64,000 nt of DNA from Eutreptiella sp. 'Long Island Sound 2002'. Its lineage: Eukaryota > Euglenozoa > Euglenophyceae > Eutreptiales > Eutreptiaceae. A model generated the notes under the pieces. The model was not told the DNA's origin. It saw only the letters and a list, made by a program, of their open reading frames with translations, and ran no database searches. Made by a program: the position numbers and the translations under genes. The stretch spans positions 1,300,045-1,364,044 of the forward strand of contig OZ038390.1 of assembly GCA_964036045.1 (NCBI GenBank). Reading direction: 5' to 3'. Positions 41,130-52,958 of the stretch are shown here, one piece after another; position 1 is the stretch's first letter; every line of letters begins with the position of its first letter.

Positions 41130-42437
41130 CTAAACCGTTTTGCCGGGAAAAAAATCAACAATGTGCATTCCCGTGAAGTGGGCGATTCTCTTGCATGAAG
41201 CGCAAGTGTTGCGGGCTCGTCTTGCAATGTTGCTGAGACGCGCTACTGCTTGGCCGCACTGATCTAGACAACTTTTTCCCCGCACAAGCCCCTTTGGTAT
41301 TCTTGCACATTGTTGCCAAGCCTCACTATTTGAGCAAAGGAAGCCCAAGAAATACTTGGGGACAGACTCTGCGACCAGTTGGACAACCTTGATGGACTCG
41401 TCAGCGAACATTGCCGCCGGCGAGACATCTGAGGCCAGCAGATCACCAAAATTGTCCACAAGATGTCCATCAGCCAGGTCAGGTAGCACCAGCCGGCCCA
41501 CCACTTCAGTATCACTGTAGCATGTGGCATACTCCAGGGCAATTTGCAGGGGTTGCCATATGCCCCACCACATGAAGAAGCAGGCGTGAGCCTTGCGATG
41601 GTTGCTCGCAGCCGCTCCTCCACGTCGCAGGGCAGGCCAACGCACGTCATGCCAGCGAGAACCTCGGAGTAGGCGCTTGAAGACTTCCTCAAGCCCAACC
41701 GCCCCTCGTTCTGCAAACGGCTGGTCCATGTCAGCAACAGAATCCAGCAGAGACAAAAGATGGCGAGCCCAAGGTTCTACCCAACGAGCCAAAGGGCGCC
41801 GAAACACAGTAGTACCACGCACCTTGGTGGACGGGAATGATGCCATACCCGGGACCCGCAGATCGCAGGGGCTGATTGAAGCCGCCTCCGAGACCCGCAA
41901 GAACAGGGAATAACAGAGGCAGCAAACCGCGACGGTGATCCGCTCCTCCGTGGTCGACGCCGCCCGACAGAGGTACCCGACAGCCTGCGGGCTGAAGTAT
42001 GGCTGCAACCCCGAGGGCTGTCCGCCCTTTGAGAATCTCACCTTGGGCTCACAAGAGCCCAAGGTCTTCAGCCCCGCGCACCGCGGAAGTGATGTTCCGC
42101 AGCGAGGACCTCGCTGCTCCGTCGGCGGCCTTGATAGCCACAAATTGGGACAGACACGCAGCTTTCCTAGTAGGCACTGTGCAGCCTTCCTCGAAATCGG
42201 CCAGCTCGTAGAGAGCCCCCTAGTACCGTTGCGAGGTCCCTCGTGCCCCACTCGGCGTGGCGACCGTCGCCGGGTCGCTCGGGTGAACGCCAACATGGGC
42301 CGCGGACCACGCAATGGCCGCCATGCCGAACCGGCCCACTGGGTTCGGGCGGGCCAGCACACTCTGGTGTTCAACCACCGAGGGTGGCTGTATCGCAGGG
42401 GGCCGGGGGCCCATCCCCACGTCCGCGTGGTCGCACA
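41130..42437 (-). pseudogene. Tyrosine recombinase of YR element 3, decayed
   Basis: The C-terminal catalytic part is open from about 42060 to TAG at 41130. It has LFLRVSEAASISPCDL (first Arg), ALRRGGAAA (second Arg, with Pro where His is expected), WWGIWQ and EYATCYSD (Tyr). It closely parallels the recombinase at 55196, including SGLQPYFSPQAVGYL against SGSQPYLSP. The matching N-terminal part (SLRNITSAVRGAEDL) lies in a different frame upstream of 42060 with a TAG, so at least one indel and one stop have accumulated. Loss of the His suggests an inactive enzyme. Confidence 0.65.
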
Positions 42438-42842
42438 TCAAGACCATTTGCAGCGTTGGAAGTGCCAATGCTTCAGTAGATCCTCTTGAACGCCCAATTC
42501 CTGGCACCGGCGACAAGGCAGGGAGGCGACAGCGGTTTGAGGGACCCAACGCCCCTTCGCCGTACTCCAATGGTGGACCCCGACCTTCGTCACGAACTTA
42601 ATACCTTTAAAGGTGAAGCTGTCGCCTCCCCTCTGGCAGGCCTCATGCCACGTCAAGGATTCGAGTGGGTTATCTGCCTGTGACGACGACAGTGCAGCGG
42701 GGTCTGTGAACTTCTCTGAATAAGCCTGCTGAGACTCCACCAGCACGGTCCAAACCTTGTAAGCCAAGCGGTCCCCGTGGTTACAGCCACCCGCCTCCCC
42801 CTGCCCCGTCGCTCGCACCAACGGTCGTTCGACGGCCCCCAC
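42438..42842 (-). CDS. Gag-like zinc-knuckle ORF of YR element 3
   Basis: ORF of 134 codons ending in TGA at 42438-42440. LAYKVWTVLVESQQAYSEKF, then SFTFKGIKFVTKVGVHHW and GRWVPQT match the ORF at 56522-57049 position by position. It ends C-x2-C-x11-H-W-H-F-x2-C (CRRCQELGVQEDLLKHWHF then QRC), a likely zinc-binding knuckle. The N-terminus is probably truncated. The frame after TGA stays open to the recombinase region, as in the other two copies. Confidence 0.6.
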   Translation of the reverse strand: MGAVERPLVRATGQGEAGGCNHGDRLAYKVWTVLVESQQAYSEKFTDPAALSSSQADNPLESLTWHEACQRGGDSFTFKGIKFVTKVGVHHWSTAKGRWVPQTAVASLPCRRCQELGVQEDLLKHWHFQRCKWS

Positions 42843-43189
42843 ATAATCTTGCAGGGCCGCACCAAGATTGTGTATAAAGTCTGATGTGTGATGTGTGATA
42901 AGGGATGTTGTGTGTGCGGTCTGTCCAAGAAAATGTCTGATATTCTTATCTACTGGAGGTAGGTCTAGGGGTCTAATGCCTAGAGGAAATTGGGAGAAAC
43001 TATGCCTAAATCTAAATCAACCCTCCCCCCCAAATGAAAAAAACAAAAAGGGAGGACACAATTGTAAATTCATTGGGAAACCACCTTGGGCAATCAGAAA
43101 CATGGCAGCACAAAAGTAAAAAAGACTTTGAACACCAAAATGCGAAAATGGGGAAAATGTGTGAGCAAGGAAAGTGGCAAACAAAAAGG
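42843..43189. other. No gene found
   Basis: Element flank between YR element 3 and the satellite. A GTGTGATGTGTGATA direct repeat is at 42885-42900. No coding sequence supported. Confidence 0.4.
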
Positions 43190-46100
43190 TGCCCATAGGC
43201 CCCCATAGGCCCCCATGGGCCCCCAAAGGTGCCCATAGGTCCCCAAAGGTGCCAATAGGTCGCCATAGGCCCCCATAGGCCCCCATAGGCCCCCATAGGC
43301 CCCCAAAGGTGCCCATGGGTCCCCAGAGGTGCCCATAGGTCCCCAAAGGCCCCCCTAGATGCCAATGAGTCCCCATCGGCCCCCATAGGTCCCCATAGGT
43401 CCCCATAGACCGCCATAGATCCCCATAGGTCCCCACAGGCCTCCATAGGCCTCCACAAGCCCCCATAGGTCCCCATAGGTCCCCATAGACCCCCATAGGT
43501 CCCCATAGGTCCCCACAGGCCCCCATAGGCCTCCACAAGCCCCCATAGGTCCCCATAGCTCGCCATAGGCCCCCATAGACTCCATAGGCCCCAATAGGCC
43601 CCCATAGGCCCCCAAAGGTGCCCATAGGCCCCCATAGGTCCCCAGAGACCCCCAAAGGTCCCCATAGGCCCCCATAGGCCCCCATAGGCCCCCATAGGCC
43701 CCCATAGGTCCCCCTAGATGCCGATGAGTCCCCATCGGCCCCCATCCCCATAGGTGCCCATAGGTGCCCAAAGGTGCCCAGAGGTCCCCATAGGTCCACA
43801 AAGGTCCCCATAGGCCCCCATAGGTCCCCAAAGGTGCCCATAGGTCCCCAAAGTTGCCCAAAGGTACCCAAAGATGCCCATAGGTCCCCAAAGGTGCCAA
43901 TAGGCCCCTGTAGGCCCCCATAGGCCCTCATAGGCCCCCATAGGCCCTCATAGGCCCCCATAGGCCCCCAAAGGTCCCCATAGGCCCCCATAGGTCCCCA
44001 ATGGTGCCAACAGGCCCCCATAGGTACCCATAGACCCCCATAGGCCCCGATGGGCCCCCATAGGTCCCCATAGACCCCCATAGGCCCCCATAGGTCCCCA
44101 CAGGCCCCCATAGGCCTCCACAAGCCCCCATAGGTCCCCATAGGTCCCCATAGGCCCAGATAGGCTCCAATAGGCCCCCATAGGCCCCCAAAGGTGCCCA
44201 TAGGCCCCCGTAGGCCCCAATAGGTCCCCGTAGACCCCCAAAGGTCCCCAAAGGCCGCCATAGGCCCCCATAGGTCCCCCTAGATGCCGATGAGTCCCCA
44301 TCGGCCCCCGTCCCCATAGGAGCCCATAGGTCCCCAAAGGTCCCCATAGGTCCCCAAAGGTGCCCAAAGGTCCCCATAGGTCCCCAAAGGTCCCCGTAGA
44401 CCCCCATGGGCCCCCCATTAGCCCCCATAGGTCCCCATAGGTCCCCATAGACCCCCATAGGTCCCCATAGACCCACATAGACCCCCATAGGTGCCCATAG
44501 ACCCCCATAGGTCCCCAAAGGTCCCCAAAGGTCCCCATAGGCCCCCATAGGTCCCCAAAGGTCCCCAAAGGTGCCCATAGGTCCCCAAAGGTCCCCATAG
44601 GCCCCCATAGGCCCCCATAGACCCCCATAGGCCCCCAAAGGTCCCCATAGGCCCCCATAGGTCCCAATGGCCCCCGTAGGTCCCCATGGACCCCCATAGG
44701 CCCCCATAGGTCCCCACAAGCCCCCATAGGTCCCCATAGGTCCCCATAGGCCCCCATAGCTCCCCATAGGCCCCCATAGGCCCCCAAAGGTCCCCATAGG
44801 CCCCCATAGGTCCCCAATGGTGCCAACAGGCCCCCATAGGTACCCATAGACCCCCATAGGCCCCGATGGGCCCCCATAGGTCCCCATAGACCCCCATAGG
44901 CCCCCATAGGTCCCCACAGGCCCCCATAGGCCTCCACAAGCCCCCATAGGTCCCCATAGGTCCCCATAGGCCGAGATAGGCTCCAATAGGCCCCCATAGG
45001 CCCCCAAAGGTGCCCATAGGCCCCCGTAGGCCCCAATAGGTCCCCGTAGACCCCCAAAGGTCCCCAAAGGCCGCCATAGGCCCCCATAGGTCCCCCTAGA
45101 TGCCGATGAGTCCCCATCGGCCCCCGTCCCCATAGGAGCCCATAGGTCCCCAAAGGTCCCCATAGGTCCCCAAAGGTGCCCAAAGGTCCCCATAGGTCCC
45201 CAAAGGTCCCCGTAGACCCCCATGGGCCCCCCATTAGCCCCCATAGGTCCCCATAGGTCCCCATAGACCCCCATAGGTCCCCATAGACCCACATAGACCC
45301 CCATAGGTGCCCATAGACCCCCATAGGTCCCCAAAGGTCCCCAAAGGTCCCCATAGGCCCCCATAGGTCCCCAAAGGTCCCCAAAGGTGCCCATAGGTCC
45401 CCAAAGGTCCCCATAGGCCCCCATAGGCCCCCATAGACCCCCATAGGCCCCCAAAGGTCCCCATAGGCCCCCATAGGTCCCAATGGCCCCCGTAGGTCCC
45501 CATGGACCCCCATAGGCCCCCATAGGTCCCCACAAGCCCCCATAGGTCCCCATAGGTCCCCATAGGCCCCCATAGCTCCCCATAGGCCCCCATAGGCCCC
45601 CATAGGTCCCCACAAGCCCCCACAGGTCCCCATAGGTCCCCATATGCCCCCATAGGTCCCCATAGGTCCCCATAGGTCCCAATGGCCCCCATAGGCCCCC
45701 AAAGGTCCCCATAGGCCCCCAAAGGCCCCCATAGGTCCCCATAGGTCCCAATGGCCCCCATAGGTCCCCATAGACCCCCATAGGCCCCCATAGGTCCCCA
45801 CAAGCCCCCATAGGTCCCCATAGGTCCCCATAGGTCCCCAAGGGTCCCAATAGACCCCCATAGGCCCCCATAGGCCCCCACATCTCCCCAGAGGTCCCCA
45901 TAAGCCCCCATAGGTCCCCATAGGTCCCCATAGGTCCCAATGGCCCCCATAGGCCCCCATAGGTCCCCACAAGCCCCCACAGGTCCCCATAGGTCCCCAT
46001 ATGCCCCCATAGGTCCCCATAGGTCCCCATAGACCCCAATAGGCCCCCATAGGCCCCCACACGTCCCCAGAGGTCCCCATATGCCCCCATAGGTCCCCAT

Positions 46101-46476
46101 AGGTCCCCATAGACCCCCATACGCCCCCATAGGTCCCCATGGGCCCCCATAGGTCCCCATAGGTCCCCATAGGCCCCCATAGGTCCCATAGACCCCCATA
46201 GGCCCCCATAGGCCCACATAGGTCCCCACAAGCCCCCACAGGTCCCCATAGGTCCCCATAGGCCCCCGTAGGTCCCCATAGGTCCCCATAGGCCCCCAGA
46301 GGCCCCCATAGGTCCCCAAAGGTGCCCATAGGTCCCCATAGGTCCCCACAGGCCCCCATAGGCCTCCGCAAGCCCCCATAGGACCCCATAGGTCCCCATA
46401 GGCCCCCATAGGTCTCTACAAGCCCCCATAGGTCCCCATAGGTCCCCATAGGCCCCAAAAAGCCCCCATAGGCCCC
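43190..46476. repeat. 10-bp minisatellite YCCCCATAGG, 3.3 kb
   Basis: About 330 decamers CCCCATAGGY with variants CCCCAAAGGT, CCCCATAGAC and CCCCACAGGC. A higher-order duplication of about 810 bp is visible: the marker GCCGATGAGTCCCCATCGG occurs at about 44287 and 45103, and CCAATGGTGCCAACAGG at about 44007 and 44816. Since 10 is not a multiple of 3, each minus-strand frame reads the same Gly-Leu-Trp-Gly-Pro-Met decapeptide-like cycle. The long overlapping ORFs (up to 877 codons) are therefore a consequence of the repeat. Confidence 0.9.
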
Positions 46477-48126
46477 CATATTTGGGGGGTCTACACCCCC
46501 AAAACATTTGACGGATGTATGTCCGTCAAATATTTGGGGGGTGTAGACCCCCAAAATATTTGACGGATGTATGTCCGTCAAATATTTGACGCATGCCCAT
46601 GCATCAGTTATCTAGGGGGTGTAGACCCCCAAAGTATTTGACGGATGTGTGTCCGACAAATATTTGACGCATGTCCATGCGTCAGTTATCTGGGGCGTGT
46701 AGACCCCGGAAATATTTGACGGATGTATGTCCGTCAAATATTCGGGGGGTCTACACCCCCAAAATATTTGACGGAGGTATATCCGTCAAATATTTGGGGG
46801 GTCTACACCCCCTAAATATTTGACGGATATATGTCCGTCAAATATTTGACGGATGCCCATGCGTCACTTATCTGGGGGGTGTAGACCCCCAAAATATTTG
46901 ACGGATGTTTGTCCGTCAAATATTTGACGCATGCCCGTGCGTCAGTTATCTGGGGGGTGTAGACCCCCAAAATATTTGACGGATGTATGTCCGTCAAATA
47001 TTTGGGGGGTCTACACTCCCAAAACATTTGACAGATGTATGTCCGTCAAATATTTGACGCATGCCCATGCGTCAGTTATCTGGGGGGTGTAGACCCCGAA
47101 AATATTTGACGGATGTATGTCCGTCAAATATTTGACGCATGTCCATGCATCAGATATCTGGGGGGTGTAGACCCCCTAAATATTTGACGGATGTGTGTCC
47201 GTCAAATATTTGACGCATCTCCATGCGTCAGTTATCTGGGGGGTCTACACCCCCAAAATATTTGACGGATGTATGTCCGTCAAATATTTGAGGCATGTCC
47301 ATGCGTCAGTTATCTGGGGGGTGTAGACCCCCAAAATATTTGACGGATGTATGTCCGTCAAATATTTGGGGGGTCTACACCCCCAAAATATTTGACGGAT
47401 GTATGTCCGTCAAATATTTGACGCATGCCCATGCGTCGGTTATCTGGGGGGTCTACGGCCCCAAAACATTTGACGGATGTATGTCCGTCAAATATTTGAC
47501 GCATGTCCATGCGTCAGTTATCTGGGGGGTGTAGACCCCCAAAATATTTGACGGAGATATGTCCGTCAAATATTTGACGCATGCCCATGCGTCAGGTATC
47601 TGGGGGTGTAGACCCGCAAAATATTTGACGGATGTATGTCCGTCAAATACTTGACGCATGTCCATGCGTCAGTTATCTGGGGGGTCTACACCCCCAAAAT
47701 ATTCGACGGATGTATGTCCGTCAAATATTTGACCCATGTCCATGCGTCAGTTATCTGGGGGGTCTACACCCCCAAAATATTTGACGGATCCATGTCCGTC
47801 AAATATTTGACGCATGTCCATGCGTCAGTTATCTGGGGGGTGTAGACCCCCAAAATATTTGACGGATGTATGTCCGTCAAATATTTGACGCATGTCCATG
47901 CGTCAGTTATCTGGGGGGTGTAGACCCCAGAAATATTTGACGGATGTATGTCCGTCAAATATTTGGGGGGTCTGCACCACCGAAATATTTGACGGATGTA
48001 TGTCCGTCAAATATTTGACGCATGCCCATGCGTCAATTATCTGGGGGCTGTAGACCCCCAAAATAAGTGACACATGCCCATGCGTCAATTATTTGGGGGG
48101 TCTAGACCCCCCAAATAAAACCCCTC
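46477..48126. repeat. Palindromic satellite, 78/52-bp units
   Basis: About 20 units made of three dyads: P1 ATTTGACGGA-TGTATG-TCCGTCAAAT, P2 TGACGCATG-CC-CATGCGTCA and P3 GGGGGT-GTAG-ACCCCC. Full units (P1-P2-P3) are 78 bp; units lacking P2 are 52 bp. P3 occurs in both orientations (GGTGTAGACC and GGTCTACACC). Both lengths are near multiples of three, so repetitive ORFs open on both strands; these are not taken as genes. Every part of the array can extrude as a hairpin. Confidence 0.9.
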
Positions 48127-48187
48127 GAGGAATCAACGCGTGCCCACGCGCCAATTCGTAAAAGGGGTCTACACCCCTCTGTGAACC

Positions 48188-49248
48188 AATGGGGGGGGGG
48201 CTATGAAGTCAAGGGGGGGGGGGGGCTATGAAATCGATTGGGGGGGGGGCTATGAAACTGATAGGGGGGGGGTTATGAAATTAATAGGGCAGGGCGCTAT
48301 GAAATCGATGGAGGGGGGCTATGAAATTGAATGGGGGGAACCTATGAAATTCATGGGGGTGGGGCTATGAAATTGATGGGGGGTAGGGCTATGAAATTGA
48401 TGGGGGGGGGGCCTATGAAATTGTCAGGGGGGGGGGCTATGTATTGGATGGGGGGGGGGCTATGAAATTGATAGGGGGGCATATGAGATTGATGGGGGGG
48501 CTATGAAATGGAGGGGGGCGGGGCTATGAAATTGATGGGGGAGGGGCTATGAAGTTGAAAAAGGGGGGGTTATGAAATTGATAGGGCAGGGGGCTATGAA
48601 ATTGATGGAGGGGGGCTATGAAATTGAATGGGGGGGACCTATGAAATTGATGGGGGTGGGGCTATGAAATTGATGGGGGGGCTATGAAATTGATAGGGGG
48701 GGGGGGCTATGAAATTGATGGGGGGGGGGGGGGGGCTAAGAAATTGATGGGGCAGGGGGCTATGAAATTGATAGGGGGCCATATGAAATTGATGGCCGGG
48801 GTGCTATGAAATTGATGGGGGAGTGGCTATGAAATTGATGGGGGGGGGGGCTATGAAATTGATGGGGGGGGCTATGAAATTGATGGGAGGAGGCTATGAA
48901 ATTGATGCGGGAGGGGCTATGAAATGGAGGGGGGGGGGCTATGAAATTGATAGGGGGGGGCTATGAAATGGATGTGGGGGGGGCTATGAAATGGATGGGG
49001 GGGGGGGTATGAAATCGATAGGGGGGGCTATGAAATGGATGTGGGGGGGGCTATGAAATGGATGGGAGGGGGCTATGAAATTGATGGGGGGGGGGCTTTG
49101 AAATGGTTGTGGGGGGGGCTATGAAATGGATGGGGGGGGGGCTATGAAATTGATGGGGGGGGTACATGAAATTGATGGGGGGGCTATGAAATGGATGGGG
49201 GGGGGCTATGAAATTGATGGGAGGGGGCTATGAAAGTGATTGAGGGGG
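48188..49248. repeat. GGGGGGCTATGAAATTGAT satellite
   Basis: Roughly 40 copies of GGGGGGGGCTATGAAATTGAT, 21-30 bp depending on G-run length, with GAAATGGAT and GAAATCGAT variants. G runs of 5-16 make it quadruplex-prone and likely hard to assemble. Confidence 0.9.
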
Positions 49249-49558
49249 CTTCTAACCGGCTTCGGACCTACGGGGACCTACGGAGACACACCACAACACT
49301 GCACAGCATAGCATGGCATACCTGCAAGTTGTGAAATAATGATTTTGATTGTTGTCAATTTTTTTGGATGAAAAGAAACACCTCTGAGACAAAGAAAAGA
49401 ACACCCTCCTGCACCCGTGACTAAATTCCCCCCCGGGCAGTTCTCTGAAGTCTCCCCCCTCCCCGGTGCAAAACATGTAAAGAAAGGAAAGGCACCCCCC
49501 CCCCCCGGAACCAAGGCTTGAAGCAAGGGCACCCCCACAGTGCCTACGCTATGTCAAA

Positions 49559-49596
<38 letters not shown>
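49559..49596. repeat. GT dinucleotide microsatellite
   Basis: About 18 GT units with two GC interruptions. Confidence 0.9.
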
Positions 49597-50347
49597 CTGT
49601 GGGAGGACATAGGCTTATAAATGCGGCAAATCTGTTGGTTTACTTTGCAAATGTGTCTGATGGCCCTACAACGCTAGGGCTAAGGCCACGAAACGAAAAT
49701 CTACACCTCGAAGAGTGTAGTGAGTGGGTGCAGTTTCAATGCTTCCTACGCACAAACACACAACACCAAGGGGGGGGGTATTTTCCGAATTATTTTCCAT
49801 ACTTCCTGATGCAAGAAAGCACTCATGAGTGGGTGGGGGGTGGAAGGACTAGGGAAGGGCCACAGGGAGGGGGCATCTTCCATTGGGGGGGGGGGTGTAC
49901 TACACCACAAGGGGGGATGGGGGAGGTGGGTTTATGGTTTGGGTAATGACGGTCCATAAAAGTCTGATGATTGATGTCTGATAGCTGACTAGGTCGCTAT
50001 ACACAATACTGGGCCGCACCGCCCTGGCGCATCCACGACACCATCTTGGGTTCGTCCAGAATCTCCTTGATGACTGTCAACGTGTGGCTTGGTACTCCGG
50101 TCTCATTGGAGGTTTTCAAACGCTCCCCTCAGCCCCTCAAAGCTGGGATCGTAGCCACTGCAGCGTTCAGAAGGTTCCTGGAGTTCAGCATGTACAGTCA
50201 GAGGTGCATAATTGCTGGCTCTGTGGTGGCCTGCTTTGCCTGCGATCTCATCCGTCCTGCTGCTTCCCCCTACTTGTCGCCCTGTACCCTTGCTAAACCT
50301 AAAGTCAAACAGGAAATAGGGCCCTAGAAGGTAGGGCCCTGGACACC
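49597..50347. other. No confident gene
   Basis: ORFs on the plus strand at 50046-50327 have no recognisable domain. GGGCCCTAGAAGGTAGGGCCC at 50321-50340 is a short dyad. Nothing else supported. Confidence 0.3.
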
Positions 50348-50747
50348 TTATTCCCTCATTGTGCTCTCATCTTCCTCATCTTTCTCTATCTTGGACTGTA
50401 AGCAAGCGGGCGCTGACTGCTGCTGCATGAGTAGCTCGCGCATTGCCTCCGGGGACATGGAGGCCAGCTCATTAGGTGGGGCGACGTCTGCCCCTCCAGT
50501 CAAGCCAAGGGCGCCTTTCCCAGTGAGAGAGTGAAAGGAAATATGGTTTAAACGCAAAACTTCGCAGAGCTGCATAATAGCAACCGGTAAGTGCTACTGT
50601 CCGCCCATTAATGGGGGGCAGACAGGAGTTCATCTCCTCGGTTGCATCGGAAAAGGCAGCGCCATTTTGCATGGCAGCCATGACCACCTGAATGTCCTTC
50701 TTCATCTCTTGGTTGTCCCCTCCAATGCTGAGCGCGGGAAGAAACAA
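50348..50747 (-). pseudogene. DUF4116 remnant plus downstream exon
   Basis: On the minus strand, one degraded DUF4116 repeat (EMKKDIQVVMAAMQNGAAFS then EEMN) at 50625-50710 is followed after a frame change by SLTGKGALGLTGGADVAPPN, MSPEAMRELLMQQQS and an acidic C-terminus ending TAA at 50348. Either a decayed relative of the 33.6-35.7 kb gene or two exons of a short one; the donor site is not convincing. Confidence 0.45.
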
Positions 50748-50759
50748 GCAAAAGCTCCG

Positions 50760-52010
50760 GGACGATCATCGTTCAAGAGGGCCACATGTGACGGTAGAGT
50801 GGCTACATAACCCATACCTCCTCAAGGGTCCCAACGCACAGTGTAGGGAGAAAATAAGAACTCGCCCTATGTGACCATCGGCGGTCGGGGAGCGGGGCGG
50901 CCGGGGCACACACCTGAGCAAAAAAAGCAACATACGCCCTACCCTTTGCGGGGTCCCAAACGCCTAGCGCCCGGACAAAACAAGAACACGCTATGTGACG
51001 ATCAGCGTTCAAGAGGCCCACATGTGGGGGCAAAGTGGCTACATAACCCCTGCCGTCTCGTGTGCCCCAACGATCAGCGCAGGGAGAAAATCAGAAAGCG
51101 CCACGTGACTATCGGCGGTCGGGGGGGTGAGGGGCACAAGTGTGGGCAAAGTGGCTACATAACCCTCGCCGTCTTGCCGGTCCCCAACGCTCAACGCGGG
51201 GGGGAAATAACAAAACGCTACATGGCGATCAGTGCTCAAGGGGCCCACATGTGGGGGAAAGTGGCTACATAGCCCACGCCGTCTCGGGGGTCCCCAACGC
51301 TCATCGCGGGGAGACAATAACAAGACGCTATGTGGCGATCAATCTTCAAGGGGCCCAGATGTTCGCGCAAAGTCGGTATATAACTCCTGCCGTCTCGGGG
51401 GTCCCAACGCTCAGGGCAGGGGGGGGGGGGTAAGAAAGCACCATGTGACTATGAACGGTCGTGCAGGGGTGGGGCACAAGTGTGGGCGAAGTGGCTACAT
51501 AACCCCCGCAGTCTCGGGGGTCCACAACGTTGAGCGCACGAATAAAATAAGAACACACGGTGTAACAATCATCGTTCAAGGGGCCCACATGTGGGGGCAA
51601 GGTGGCTACATAATCCCTACACTCTCGGGGGGGCCCAACGCTTAGCGTGGGGAGAAAATAAGAACGTGCCATGTGACGATCGGCGATTGGGGGGGGGGGG
51701 TGCGCAAAAAGGCTACATAATCCCTACCGCTTGGGGTGTCCGCAACGCTCAGCGCACGGATGGAATAAGCAAGCGCTATTTGACGATCGCTGTTCAAGGG
51801 GCCCACATTTGTGGGCAAAGGGGCTACATAACCCCGCCATCTCCGGGGACCCCAACGCTCGGCACAGGGAGATAATAACGAAGCGCTATATGGCAATCAG
51901 CGTTCAAGGGGCCCATATGTGGGGGCAAGGCACTACTTAACGCCTGCCGTCCTAGGCTTCCCAACGCTCCGCGCGGGGAGAAAATAAAACCGCGCTATGT
52001 GAGGATCAGC
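50760..52010. repeat. 113-bp satellite with CCCACATGTGGG core
   Basis: About 11 units containing GGGCCCACATGTGGG, GGCAAAGTGGCTACATAACC, CCTGCCGTCTCGGGGGTCCC, CAACGCTCAGCGCGGGGAGA and a variable ATGTGACGATCAGCGTTCAA end. Units are spaced about 105-118 bp. The CCCACATGTGGG core is a perfect 12-bp palindrome, degenerate in some units. Isolated units occur at 17838 and 25880-26000. Confidence 0.85.
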
Positions 52011-52958
52011 GGTGTGGGCCTCATTATGGTCAGGTTGCAGTGTCCGCATTAGGCTGCCCCGCGACTTTCATCGCCTTCAGTCCACCATGCCAGCGTGTGG
52101 CGTGTCCGTTGAGTGTCCGTTGAACTGATGTTCATCATTCGACTGTACCTTCGCTGGCCGCATTCGCGTTCCCGGCTCTACTGGGTGAGGCGTACATGCT
52201 GGTCAGGGGTCACTCGCTCTCCGTGCTGCTGCAGTAGCTGGCCCCATCGGGCCACACTTGGTCGGGTGTGGCGGGGGCCTTAGGATTCGAAAACCCAGTG
52301 GGTACGGGTCAGGTTAAAGTTAGTGTACAAACATCATTCAACATTCAGGGGTTTGGCAACGTGATCTTGCCGTGCGACATGACAGCGTGCATGCCGTGGA
52401 GGGAAAGGGCGGCGCAAATCCGTTCGAGCGGGCCTCCTGTGACGAGTCTGAAAAATTCAGGCCGCGGGGGGTGATGGGGTGCTCGCCTTCCGTAGCCACC
52501 AACTCCAACGATGCCCGCAGCCGTACGAATGCTTGGAGGGACAGAGGGGAGTCCGGTTGTGGGGTCCGGAACGTTGTGCGCACCGGGCCCACTTGGTGCG
52601 GCGTGAGGTGTCGCCCACCTGCTGCGGGCGTTCACTCCGTCCCGGTGGTCCTAGTTGGCTTCATACTGGGCCAGGGCATGCTGGAACCTGGCATCTGCAG
52701 CCGGGGCATCTTAATTATCTGTACCGGGGTGTAGATTTCAATGTCCCCCAACGGGGTCGGCGGTGGGGACTGTGGCTTGGCCGGAGTTCCCAGCTGGGAC
52801 CCCGGCGGTGTTTCCGTCTCCATACCTATGCTCGGCGCCGATGTAGGATGCGAGACGTATTCCTCGTCCAATCCCCAGATAGAGTCTTCCTGCTCGTCAT
52901 GTGACTCCTCGTCCTCTGGTGGGGGAGGGGGGGGGGGGGCGGATGGAGATGAGCCCAA
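52011..52958. other. No confident gene; Pro/acidic ORF
   Basis: A minus-strand ORF at 52632-52958 (EDEESHDEQEDSIWGLDEEY, Pro-rich) follows the RNase H fragment and could be the C-terminal tail of the same LINE-like element. Otherwise nothing supported. Confidence 0.3.

Noticed and set aside
43948-46581. 877- and 859-codon overlapping minus-strand ORFs (Gly-Leu-Trp-Gly-Pro-Met)
   Set aside because: A 10-bp tandem repeat without stops opens every frame, so frame length is not evidence of a protein; no non-repeat domain is attached.
46477-48126. CRISPR-like array of palindromic repeats with spacers
   Set aside because: There are no unique spacers, the repeats abut each other, and the surroundings are eukaryotic with no cas genes.
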